Of a DNA stretch of 32,216 bases, positions 25,675 to 32,216 are shown in pieces. The notes under the pieces are model-generated. The model was given only the letters and a program-made list of their open reading frames with translations, did not search any database and was not told where the DNA came from. The stretch covers positions 1 to 32,216 of the forward strand of contig JBHIWX010000047.1 of assembly GCA_041987205.1 (NCBI GenBank). Reading direction: 5' to 3'. Within the stretch, counting starts at the first letter, position 1. Each line of letters begins with the position of its first letter. Source of the DNA: BOKV01 sp041987205. Lineage in GTDB: Bacteria; Pseudomonadota; Alphaproteobacteria; Rhizobiales; Rhizobiaceae. The position numbers were made by a program, and so were the translations under genes.

Positions 25675-26180
25675 AGCCTGTCGCCAACATGTACGAACTG
25701 CCGTCGAAGCATAGTGCGAAGGGCACGCGCTACGAGGCGAATGCGACGCGGCTCGGCGGCGCTGTGGGCGCACACGCGCTCGGCGCGCAATACATGGTCG
25801 TGCCGGCCGGAAAGTCTGCCTTTCCGCGCCATTGCCACCGCAACAATGAGGAGATGTTTGTCATCCTCGAAGGCGAGGGCACCTACCGTTTCGGCGAAGG
25901 AAGCTATCCGGTGAAGGCAGGCGATGTCTGCGCCGCACCCGCCGGCGATGCCTCGACCGCGCATCAGCTGCTCAACACCGGCGCGGGCGAGCTGCGCTAT
26001 CTGGCGATTTCGACCCGCAACGACCCGGACATTTGCGAATACCCCGACAGCGGCAAGTTCATGGTCGCCGCCGGCATCCCCGAGGGCGGCGGCATGATGG
26101 CCGCGTCCTTCGCGATGATCGGTCGCGACAAGCCGGCCCTCGACTACTGGGACGGCGAAGACATTGGAAGTGACGGATAA
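25668..26180 (+). CDS. Cupin domain protein
   Basis: A 170-residue single-cupin protein, probably cytoplasmic. Motif 1 is HCHRNNEE followed by MFVILEGEG (likely metal ligands two His and one Glu). Motif 2 is GDVCAAPAGDASTAHQLLN with the final His ligand. A sugar-isomerase, dioxygenase or sensing role cannot be separated by sequence alone. Its start overlaps the small membrane protein stop and its own stop lies five bases before sufC, so it is an integral part of the suf transcription unit. A link to metal or sulfur handling is only suggested by that position. Confidence 0.85.
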   Translation: MVKPVANMYELPSKHSAKGTRYEANATRLGGAVGAHALGAQYMVVPAGKSAFPRHCHRNNEEMFVILEGEGTYRFGEGSYPVKAGDVCAAPAGDASTAHQLLNTGAGELRYLAISTRNDPDICEYPDSGKFMVAAGIPEGGGMMAASFAMIGRDKPALDYWDGEDIGSDG

Positions 26181-26185
26181 GAAAC

Positions 26186-26941
26186 ATGATCGAAATCAAG
26201 AATCTCCACGTGCGCATCGAGGATGAGGGCACGGAAATCATCAAGGGCCTGAACCTGACCGTTGCAGACGGCGAGGTCGCGGCCATCATGGGGCCGAACG
26301 GCTCGGGCAAGTCGACGCTGTCCTATGCGCTGGCCGGCCGCGACGGCTACGAGGTGACCGAGGGCGAGGTGCTGTTCGACGGGGTGAACCTGCTCGAGCT
26401 GGAAGCCGACGAGCGCGCCGCCGCCGGCCTGTTCCTGGCCTTCCAGTATCCGGTCGAGATCCCCGGCGTCGCCACGATGAACTTCCTGAAAGCCGCGATG
26501 AATTCGCAGCGCAAGGCACGCGGCGAGGCCGAATATTCGACGCCCGATTTCATCCGCAAGGTGCGCGCGGCGGCCGGCGATCTCGGTATCTCCATGGACA
26601 TGCTCAAGCGCCCGCTCAATGCCGGTTTTTCCGGGGGCGAGAAGAAGCGCGCCGAAATCCTGCAGATGGCACTGCTGGAGCCGAAGCTTTGCGTGATGGA
26701 CGAGACCGATTCCGGCCTCGACATCGACGCGCTGAAAGTCGTCGCCGATGGCGTCAACGCCATGCGCGGCCCGAACCGCTCCTTCATCGTCATCACCCAC
26801 TATCAGCGCCTGCTTGAATACATCGTGCCGGACAGCGTGCACGTCCTCTACAAGGGACAGATCATCCAGTCGGGCGACAAGGAACTCGCCAAGCATCTCG
26901 AAGAACACGGCTATGCCGACATCATCGGTCAGGCTGCATAG
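26186..26941 (+). CDS. sufC: Fe-S cluster assembly ATPase SufC
   Basis: Cytoplasmic ABC-type ATPase of the SufBC2D complex; its ATP cycle opens the scaffold for cluster formation. The 251-residue protein has Walker A GPNGSGKST (36-44), the ABC signature FSGGEKKRAEI and the Walker B/D-loop segment LCVMDETDSGLD, with the SufC-type ETDSGLD. It starts five bases after the cupin stop. Complete and normal in length. Confidence 0.97.
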   Translation: MIEIKNLHVRIEDEGTEIIKGLNLTVADGEVAAIMGPNGSGKSTLSYALAGRDGYEVTEGEVLFDGVNLLELEADERAAAGLFLAFQYPVEIPGVATMNFLKAAMNSQRKARGEAEYSTPDFIRKVRAAAGDLGISMDMLKRPLNAGFSGGEKKRAEILQMALLEPKLCVMDETDSGLDIDALKVVADGVNAMRGPNRSFIVITHYQRLLEYIVPDSVHVLYKGQIIQSGDKELAKHLEEHGYADIIGQAA

Positions 26942-26962
26942 AGGCCGTGTAAGGACAGGATC

Positions 26963-28216
26963 ATGCTCAAGCGCATCGAAAAGCTGACCCCCGCCGAGGA
27001 GGGCCTGCTCGCCGCCGCAGAAACGCTGGACGGCGCGTCCGCCGAACGCGGCCGTGCCGCCGACACGCTGCGCGAACGCGGCCTGCCGTCGCGCAAGGTC
27101 GAGGCCTGGCACTACACCGATCTGCGCGTGCGGCTGAAGGCCTTCGCCGGCCTGGCCGACACGGCCAATGACGGCCGCGCCTTGCTAGACGCGGACAAGC
27201 CGTTGATCGAGGCGGCGCGCCTGCCGGTGATCAACGGGCAATACCGGGCCGCGCTTGCCGATGCCGTGCCGCAGGGCATGAGCGTCGGGCCGCATGAAGG
27301 CGAGGGCGGGTTCGCCGATGCCGCCGACGCCGTGGCCCTGCTCAACACGCTGATCGGGCATGGCGGTGTGGCACTCGCCGTAGAGGCCGGCGCAAAGGTC
27401 GAGACGCCGGTCGAATTGCTGCACCTCGCGGTCTCGTCCGGTGCGTCCGCCGTCCGCCACAAGGTGTCGGTCGGCGAGGGCGCATCGGCGACCGTCATGG
27501 AGCGCCATGAGAGCGCCGACGACCTGACCGTCCAGAGCAATTGCGTCATCGATCTCGATGTCGCCGACGATGCAGACCTGACCTGGGTCATCACCCAGAA
27601 CGAGGGCGACGCCGCCATCCATCTGGCACAGCTCAACATCCGGCTCGGCGCGCGCGCGAAACTGACGATCCTGCAGCTCAACACCAATGCCGGCAAGACG
27701 CTGGTGCGCCGCGAGATCGACGTCGTTGTGGCTGGTGAGGATTCGCAACTTGGAATTCGCGGCGTCAACCTGGTCGGCGGCGAGGCCCATGTCGACGTCA
27801 CCACCGTGCTGCTGCATGAGGTGCCGGGCGCGGTATCGACAGAGCTGTTCCGCAACGTCGCGACCGCGAAGGGCGCCGGCATCTTCCAGGGACAGATTAG
27901 GGTCGCCCAGATCGCCCAGAAGACCGATGCGCGCATGGCCTGCAACACGCTGCTGCTGTCGGACGACGCGGAATTCTCCGCCAAACCGGAACTGGAGATC
28001 TTCGCCGACGACGTGCAGTGCGCCCATGGCGCGACGGTCGCCGATATCGACGACAATCATTTGTTCTATCTCAAGGCACGCGGCATCCCCGAAAAACAGG
28101 CCCGCGCCATGCTGGTGCAGGCCTTCGTCGAGGAGGCCTTCGAGGACATCGGTAACGAGGCACTGACCGAAGCCTTCAACGCCCGCATCGAGGACTGGCT
28201 GGACCGGCATGGCTGA
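26963..28216 (+). CDS. sufD: Fe-S cluster assembly protein SufD
   Basis: Partner of SufB in the SufBC2D scaffold. The 417-residue protein has the N-terminal helical region with the typical KVEAWHYTDLR segment. The beta-helix core follows, and then the C-terminal signatures ELEIFADDVQCAHGATVADID, containing the conserved Cys and His, and YLKARGIPEKQARAML. The ATG at 26963 has an AAGGACAGGATC ribosome region. It follows sufC after 21 bases. A repeat element begins 11 bases after its stop. Confidence 0.95.
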   Translation: MLKRIEKLTPAEEGLLAAAETLDGASAERGRAADTLRERGLPSRKVEAWHYTDLRVRLKAFAGLADTANDGRALLDADKPLIEAARLPVINGQYRAALADAVPQGMSVGPHEGEGGFADAADAVALLNTLIGHGGVALAVEAGAKVETPVELLHLAVSSGASAVRHKVSVGEGASATVMERHESADDLTVQSNCVIDLDVADDADLTWVITQNEGDAAIHLAQLNIRLGARAKLTILQLNTNAGKTLVRREIDVVVAGEDSQLGIRGVNLVGGEAHVDVTTVLLHEVPGAVSTELFRNVATAKGAGIFQGQIRVAQIAQKTDARMACNTLLLSDDAEFSAKPELEIFADDVQCAHGATVADIDDNHLFYLKARGIPEKQARAMLVQAFVEEAFEDIGNEALTEAFNARIEDWLDRHG

Positions 28217-28227
28217 CGGTGGTGCAC

Positions 28228-28387
28228 ATTCCCCCTCCCCCTTGAGGGGAGGGGTTAGGGGTGGGGGTTGCGAGCGTCAGCGAGCTGGCACGAGCCGCCT
28301 TGCCTCGATGACGCGCCGGCACCCCCACCGGCTCAGCCGGCGCTGCGCTTGGCTTCACCAGCCTCCCCTAAAGGGGGAGGCGAGACA
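28228..28387. mobile_element. MITE-like palindromic element between sufD and sufS
   Basis: About 160 bases with near-terminal inverted repeats: 28234-28252 and 28362-28380 pair at 18 of 19 positions (CCTCCCCCTTGAGGGGAGG on the left), and each arm is itself a hairpin. The inner part has GGGGTGGGGGT against ACCCCCACC. The element is flanked by a 7-base direct repeat GGTGCAC (28221-28227 and 28388-28394), as expected of a target-site duplication. It encodes no protein. Its core 28270-28294 resembles the repeats inside anmK. Confidence 0.8.
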
Positions 28388-28396
28388 GGTGCACTC

Positions 28397-29638
28397 ATGA
28401 CCGATCAGACACTCGTCAAGGCGTACGACATCGAGGCCATCCGAGCCGACTTCCCGATCCTGTCGCGCGAAGTCTACGGCAAGCCGCTTGTCTATCTAGA
28501 CAACGGCGCCTCGGCGCAGAAGCCGCGCGCCGTCATCGACGCGGTCAGCCACGCCTATGAGAACGAATACGCCAACGTCCATCGCGGCCTGCATTTCCTG
28601 TCGAACGCGGCGACCGACGCCTATGAACAGGCGCGGGAGAAAATCCGCGCTTTCCTGAACGCGCCGAAGGTCGAGGAAATCATCTTCACCAAGGGCGCGA
28701 CCGAGGCGATCAACACGGTCGCCTATGGCTGGGCGATGCAGGAGCTGAAAGAAGGCGACGAGATCGTCATTTCGCTGATGGAGCATCACTCCAACATCGT
28801 GCCCTGGCATTTCCTGCGCGAGCGCATGGGCGTGAAGCTGGTCTGGCTGCCGGTCGAGGACGATGGCAGCCTGTCGATGGACAAGGTCGAGGCGGCGATC
28901 ACCGACCGCACGAAGCTGGTCGCCATCACCCACATGTCGAACGTGCTGGGCACGGTCACGCCGCTCAAGCAGATCGTCGATATGGCCCATGCGCGCGGCA
29001 TCAGGGTGCTGGCAGACGGCAGCCAGGGCGCGGTGCATCTGCCGGTCGACGTCGCCGCGCTCGACATCGATTTCTACTGCTTCACCGGCCACAAGCTCTA
29101 TGGCCCGTCCGGCATCGGCGTGCTCTACGGCAAGTACGATCTGCTCAAATCCATGCGTCCTTTCGAGGGCGGCGGCGAGATGATCCTCGACGTGCTCGAG
29201 GACAAGGTGACCTATGCCGATCCGCCGCACCGTTTCGAGGCGGGCACGCCGCCGATCGTCCAGGCGATCGGCCTCGGCGCGGCGATCGACTATGTCGAGG
29301 GTATCGGCCGCGAGGCGATCCTGGCGCATGAGGAAGATCTGCGCGACTACGCCCATGAGCAATTGTCGAAGATCAATTCGCTGCGCATCTTCGGCAATGC
29401 GCCGGGCAAGGGCGCCATCGTCTCGTTCGAGTTGCAGGGCATCCATGCCCATGACGTATCGATGGTCATCGACCGGGCGGGCGTGGCGGTGCGCGCTGGC
29501 ACCCATTGTGCCCAGCCGCTGCTGCAGCATTATGGCGTGACCTCGACATGTCGCGCCTCATTCGCCATGTATAATACGCGCGCCGAGGTGGACGTTCTCG
29601 CCGAGGCGCTGGAAAAGGCCCGTTCGTTCTTTGCCTGA
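28397..29638 (+). CDS. sufS: Cysteine desulfurase SufS (group II)
   Basis: PLP-dependent desulfurase that donates persulfide sulfur to the SUF machinery, normally through SufE or SufU. The 413-residue product has the PLP lysine Lys233 in FTGHKLYGPSG and active-site Cys371 in RAGTHCAQP, the short-loop motif of group II. I chose ATG 28397 because the family sequence starts right after it (IRADFPILSREVYG); a longer open frame would translate part of the repeat element. The nearest ribosome-like bases are ACAGGTG, at the edge of the element. No sufE is seen in the window. Confidence 0.95.
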   Translation: MTDQTLVKAYDIEAIRADFPILSREVYGKPLVYLDNGASAQKPRAVIDAVSHAYENEYANVHRGLHFLSNAATDAYEQAREKIRAFLNAPKVEEIIFTKGATEAINTVAYGWAMQELKEGDEIVISLMEHHSNIVPWHFLRERMGVKLVWLPVEDDGSLSMDKVEAAITDRTKLVAITHMSNVLGTVTPLKQIVDMAHARGIRVLADGSQGAVHLPVDVAALDIDFYCFTGHKLYGPSGIGVLYGKYDLLKSMRPFEGGGEMILDVLEDKVTYADPPHRFEAGTPPIVQAIGLGAAIDYVEGIGREAILAHEEDLRDYAHEQLSKINSLRIFGNAPGKGAIVSFELQGIHAHDVSMVIDRAGVAVRAGTHCAQPLLQHYGVTSTCRASFAMYNTRAEVDVLAEALEKARSFFA

Positions 29639-29688
29639 CGGGGGCAGAGTGACGGCGGTAACGGAACAAACGTCGAGGGTACCGGCAG

Positions 29689-30123
29689 ATGGATGAAGTC
29701 CGCGACAAGATCGACGTGACCGGGCAGTCGCCCGACACGCAGGAATCAACGGCCGACGCCGCGCCGAACGCGGCGGCGATCAACGCCAACTCGGATTCGT
29801 CCATTCCGCCCGAGGAACTGGAGCGCCTGACGACCGACATCGTTGCGGCGCTGAAGACCGTCTACGACCCGGAAATCCCCGCCGACATCTACGAGCTCGG
29901 CCTGATCTACCGCGTCGACATCGAGGACGACCGCACCGTCAAGATCGACATGACGCTGACCGCGCCCGGCTGCCCCGTCGCCGGCGAGATGCCCGGCTGG
30001 GTGCAGAACGCGGTCGCGACTGTCGAGGGCATCATGGATGTCGAGGTCAACATGGTCTTCGATCCGCCCTGGACGCCCGACCGCATGTCGGAAGAGGCCC
30101 AGATCGCGGTTGGGTGGTATTAG
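29689..30123 (+). CDS. sufT: SufT-like DUF59/MIP18 family protein
   Basis: Accessory factor for Fe-S maturation. The 144-residue protein has an acidic, disordered N-terminal extension (about residues 1-45). A MIP18/DUF59 domain follows with VYDPEIPADIYELGLIY, the conserved Cys in TAPGCPVAGEMP, and FDPPWTPDRMSEEA near the end. It starts 50 bases after sufS and closes the recognisable suf operon. Its stop overlaps the stop of a low-GC gene on the other strand by two bases. Confidence 0.92.
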   Translation: MDEVRDKIDVTGQSPDTQESTADAAPNAAAINANSDSSIPPEELERLTTDIVAALKTVYDPEIPADIYELGLIYRVDIEDDRTVKIDMTLTAPGCPVAGEMPGWVQNAVATVEGIMDVEVNMVFDPPWTPDRMSEEAQIAVGWY

Positions 30124-30623
30124 GCGCCATCCCGGTATCGTTCCCAGTGGGCCAGGATCGCGTAGTACACCTCGTTGGCGCTTGTAGAGAAACTGGGCTT
30201 ATCGACGTTTAGGTAGGAAACCTGATCCTTGGGCAGATTGTTGTGTGACCCAATCATGAAAGCTTTGTCGACACCAACTTTGACGTAGTCTGGATTGTAG
30301 AGTTGAAACTTACGAGAACAAAGTTCGACGCTTTTGATCTTGCTCCATGGGACCGATCTGGTTGATGTCTTATGGACTGTCAGTCCGGATGGTGTAAGTG
30401 AGATAACAGGCTTCGCCCCAATAAATAAACGATAAATAAAATAGGAAAACATGATAATAAATCCGAAAATAAAACGGAATATCATCGTGTTATCATCTGG
30501 ATGTTTAGCAGTATAAATTGTGTAAATTGTAATTAGTAAAAATATGAATGATAGAATAAGGCCAAAGTTTGCATCTTTAGCGCTTGATTTGAATATGATA
30601 TTTTTGTCAGTATTCTCGTTCAT
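30120..30623 (-). CDS. Low-GC two-helix membrane protein (STM3941-like)
   Basis: About 167 residues with two adjacent membrane helices (about 20-40 and 48-68), then a beta-rich domain (KPVISLTPSGLTVHKTS, VPWSKIKSVEL) that resembles the STM3941/PH-like family of bacterial membrane proteins. Function is unknown. The start is ATG 30623 or GTG 30629; neither has a clear ribosome site. Base composition is far more AT-rich than in the suf genes, with Lys, Ile, Asn and Tyr codons frequent, suggesting transfer from elsewhere. It ends against the sufT stop. Confidence 0.65.
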   Translation of the reverse strand: MNENTDKNIIFKSSAKDANFGLILSFIFLLITIYTIYTAKHPDDNTMIFRFIFGFIIMFSYFIYRLFIGAKPVISLTPSGLTVHKTSTRSVPWSKIKSVELCSRKFQLYNPDYVKVGVDKAFMIGSHNNLPKDQVSYLNVDKPSFSTSANEVYYAILAHWERYRDGA

Positions 30624-30659
30624 CGTCACATCTAATTAATTGGTGGTGTGAACGTGTCC

Positions 30660-30687
30660 TGTATAAGCCATCTTACACCCCGGACAA
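30660..30687 (-). promoter_or_regulatory. Candidate promoter of the low-GC membrane gene
   Basis: On the minus strand TTGTCC (30687 to 30682) and TATACA (30665 to 30660) are spaced by 16 bases, about 37 bases upstream of the predicted ATG. Confidence 0.4.
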
Positions 30688-30735
30688 ATCCAAAACACCC
30701 AACCGACGCCAATCGATATCGAAAACGAGATCGAA

Positions 30736-31167
30736 ATGAAGAGTGAATTCTCACCTCCGATAATTAACGTCCTTGAAACGATCCTCTATGTCGACGACAT
30801 GGCCCGTGCCCGTGCGTTCTATGAAGGCGTGATGGGGCTTGAACCCGGCATCCACGACGATCTGATGACCGCCTATCGTGTCGGCAACACCATGCTGTTG
30901 CTGTTCGTGCGCGGCAGCCGGCTCGAGGATCAGGAATTGCCGAATGGCGACCTCATCCCGCCGCATGATGGTTCCGGACCCGCCCACTTCGCCTTCGCCG
31001 TGGCCGAGAAGGACATGGAGGCGTGGCGCAAGCACCTCAAGGCCCATGGCGTGGTGATCGTCTCGACCGTGCGCTGGGAGCGCTCGGGCACGACGAGCCT
31101 CTATTTCCACGACCCCGACGGCAATGTCGCCGAACTCGCCGCGCCGGGCCTGTGGGGGATTGAATAG
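30736..31167 (+). CDS. VOC/glyoxalase family protein
   Basis: A 143-residue single VOC domain with two beta-alpha-beta-beta-beta modules, probably a dimeric metalloenzyme or binding protein. Typical signatures: LYVDDMARARAFYEGVMGL, GPAHFAFAV with a likely His ligand, YFHDPDGNVAELAAPGLW with the C-terminal Glu ligand. The usual first-strand His is replaced by Glu (LETILYV), as in some subfamilies. Substrate unknown; glyoxalase, fosfomycin-type thiol transferase and dioxygenase relatives share the fold. The ribosome site is a modest GAG about six bases before the ATG. Normal GC, unlike its neighbours. Its 3' end is partly duplicated at 31741-31790. Confidence 0.85.
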   Translation: MKSEFSPPIINVLETILYVDDMARARAFYEGVMGLEPGIHDDLMTAYRVGNTMLLLFVRGSRLEDQELPNGDLIPPHDGSGPAHFAFAVAEKDMEAWRKHLKAHGVVIVSTVRWERSGTTSLYFHDPDGNVAELAAPGLWGIE

Positions 31168-31180
31168 TACCGGATCCCGC

Positions 31181-31666
31181 TTATCGGCCCGATTTGACCT
31201 TGCATCCGAGCGGCCTGAATTGCTTCACGCTGCTCTTTTCCTTGTATGTATATGATATTGCCTTGCACGACGTGCCCGTTGACGAAAATACAAAAGTCGA
31301 GGAACTGGGGCCATAACCGTAATTTGTCGTTTCGCTCAGGCGAACTGTGCTGCCGTTGACGCTTGCCGATAGCGTTTTGTTGAACTTGGTGCCGTTGCAC
31401 CGGTAGCTGGATTTCTTTGTTTTGTTGAGGACGGTCGATGCACCTGTATTGGAACAGTTGCCTTCGTTGTTGTCATAAAAATAAACCTTCCCAGTCTTGG
31501 ATATGTATATTCTGAAATTGATATTTGCGTTGTTTATGCGATAGGCCAAATTATAAGTCTTGTTGAGGAATTCCTGGTTCTGGGCCGCAGCCGGGCTGGC
31601 TTGGCCAAGTGCGCCGCTGAACAAGGCGACCAGCGCCAATATTGCGTATCGATCTACGTATCTCAT
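31181..31666 (-). CDS. Secreted four-cysteine protein, paralog A
   Basis: A 161-residue exported protein of unknown function. It has a signal peptide (about residues 1-28, MRYVDRYAILALVALFSGAL, cleavage near SPAAA). The mature part is rich in Asn, Ser, Thr and Lys, with four cysteines (NCSNTG, YRCNG, TSCKAI, LGCKV) likely to form two disulfides. The ATG at 31666 has GGAG seven bases upstream. Lower GC than the core genes. It is paralogous to the partial gene at 31855-32216, with matching cysteine spacing and a shared VYFYDNNEGNCSNTGA-type segment. It may interact with the cell surface or host; that is speculation. Confidence 0.75.
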   Translation of the reverse strand: MRYVDRYAILALVALFSGALGQASPAAAQNQEFLNKTYNLAYRINNANINFRIYISKTGKVYFYDNNEGNCSNTGASTVLNKTKKSSYRCNGTKFNKTLSASVNGSTVRLSETTNYGYGPSSSTFVFSSTGTSCKAISYTYKEKSSVKQFRPLGCKVKSGR

Positions 31667-31740
31667 GCCCCATCTCCAACTAGCTTTGACAACCCGATTT
31701 GTCGCAAGCGTGCGTACCAAAAGCAACTATCGGCCGTGTT

Positions 31741-31790
31741 GGGGAATGTCTGGCGAACTGGCCGCGCCGGGGCTCTTGGGGATAGAACAG
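31741..31790 (+). pseudogene. Remnant of the VOC gene 3' end
   Basis: Bases 31755-31790 match the VOC gene end 31132-31167 at 30 of 36 positions, with looser similarity (AATGTC) just before. The VOC stop TAG has become CAG here. The fragment has no start or domain of its own and lies in the upstream region of paralog A. It marks a segmental duplication. Confidence 0.7.
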
Positions 31791-31854
31791 GTCGCTGCGG
31801 ATTGTTGCAAGAACTGGCCTGGGGAGTCGAAGTGCGCGCCGCGCTGCCTTGGTG

Positions 31855-32216
31855 CTACCTTGTCTTCCTGATGACAAAACAGCTGATCGGTTTGTGGTTC
31901 AATTTTTTGGATTTGAAGTCTTTCAGTTTGGGGCTGTATTCGATTGAAATCGAATAGGACCTTGCCCGGCATACGCCCCCGAAGCTCGAAAAACTGAATT
32001 TGGAGATCGTGCGGACGAGTTCGCCAGGTGAATCCAGGGTCAGGCTTAACGTATCGCCATTGAGCTCCGATGAAGATCGGATGGTCTCCGAATAGTCCCC
32101 GCATTCGTAGGTTGTAACGTTGGCGCCACCGATCGAGGTGACGGCTCCGGTATTGGCGCAATCGCCACTGTTGTTCCTGAATGCATAGATATTTCCTTCA
32201 CGGGTGACGACGAACC
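31855..32216 (-). CDS. Secreted four-cysteine protein, paralog B (partial)
   Basis: Open on the minus strand from the window edge to TAG at 31857-31855, giving the last 120 residues of a protein whose start is outside the window. It aligns with paralog A: GNIYAFRNNSGDCANTGAV corresponds to GKVYFYDNNEGNCSNTGAS. The four cysteines (DCANTG, YECGD, GVCRAR, SCFV) occur in the same order. It is more diverged in the middle, with a longer basic tail. No ATG is needed because the gene continues beyond the edge. Function unknown. Confidence 0.7.
   Translation of the reverse strand, partial: FVVTREGNIYAFRNNSGDCANTGAVTSIGGANVTTYECGDYSETIRSSSELNGDTLSLTLDSPGELVRTISKFSFSSFGGVCRARSYSISIEYSPKLKDFKSKKLNHKPISCFVIRKTR

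Noticed and set aside
28268..28396. N-terminal extension of SufS
   Set aside because: The extra 43 codons lie inside the repeat element; SufS homology begins after ATG 28397.

Overview
The window is a piece of an alphaproteobacterial chromosome, most likely from the order Hyphomicrobiales (Rhizobiales). The evidence is the high GC content, the gene order rne / amiC / mrcA / prfB, a suf operon opening with a NifS-type desulfurase and sufB, and several protein families typical of that order (M23 peptidase with an N-terminal membrane anchor, DUF455, YhdP/AsmA-like protein, DUF1508). Genus cannot be fixed from sequence alone. I saw no rRNA or tRNA gene and no CRISPR array.

Layout. 1-834: the first codons of rne (minus strand) and a long non-coding leader shared with the divergent amiC. 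835-4917: cell-wall genes amiC and mrcA (PBP1A). 5009-7260: two minus-strand genes, an outer-membrane-barrel-like protein and a PaaK/CapK-like adenylate-forming enzyme. 7498-8626: prfB, split by the classical programmed +1 frameshift. 8642-13329: a minus-strand run bcp, DUF455 ferritin-like gene, M23 peptidase, small hypothetical and asparagine synthase. 13747-17109: a giant AsmA/YhdP-like envelope protein, convergent with tyrS (17149-18402). tyrS is divergent from anmK (18477-19775), whose coding sequence carries two in-frame copies of a repeated element. 19922-21799: three minus-strand genes (DUF1508, a hypothetical, an alpha/beta hydrolase).

21878-30123: the suf Fe-S assembly operon. It has a promoter overlapping an iron-regulator-like palindrome, then a NifS/IscS-type desulfurase, sufB, a GIY-YIG nuclease, a two-TM protein, a cupin, sufC, sufD, sufS and sufT. 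Two kinds of repeat have entered it: a GIY-YIG gene bracketed by perfect 28-bp inverted copies of a REP-like palindrome, and a 160-bp MITE-like palindrome between sufD and sufS flanked by a 7-bp direct repeat. 30120-32216: a lower-GC accessory tail with a membrane protein, a VOC/glyoxalase gene and two tandem paralogous secreted four-cysteine proteins. A decayed copy of the VOC 3' end lies between the paralogs.

Most genes serve envelope biogenesis (amiC, mrcA, M23, AsmA-like, anmK), translation (prfB, tyrS) or Fe-S assembly (suf). The most interesting unexplained structure is the repeat-bracketed GIY-YIG cassette inside the suf operon. The repeat tail supplies the ribosome binding site of the nuclease gene and of the next operon gene.
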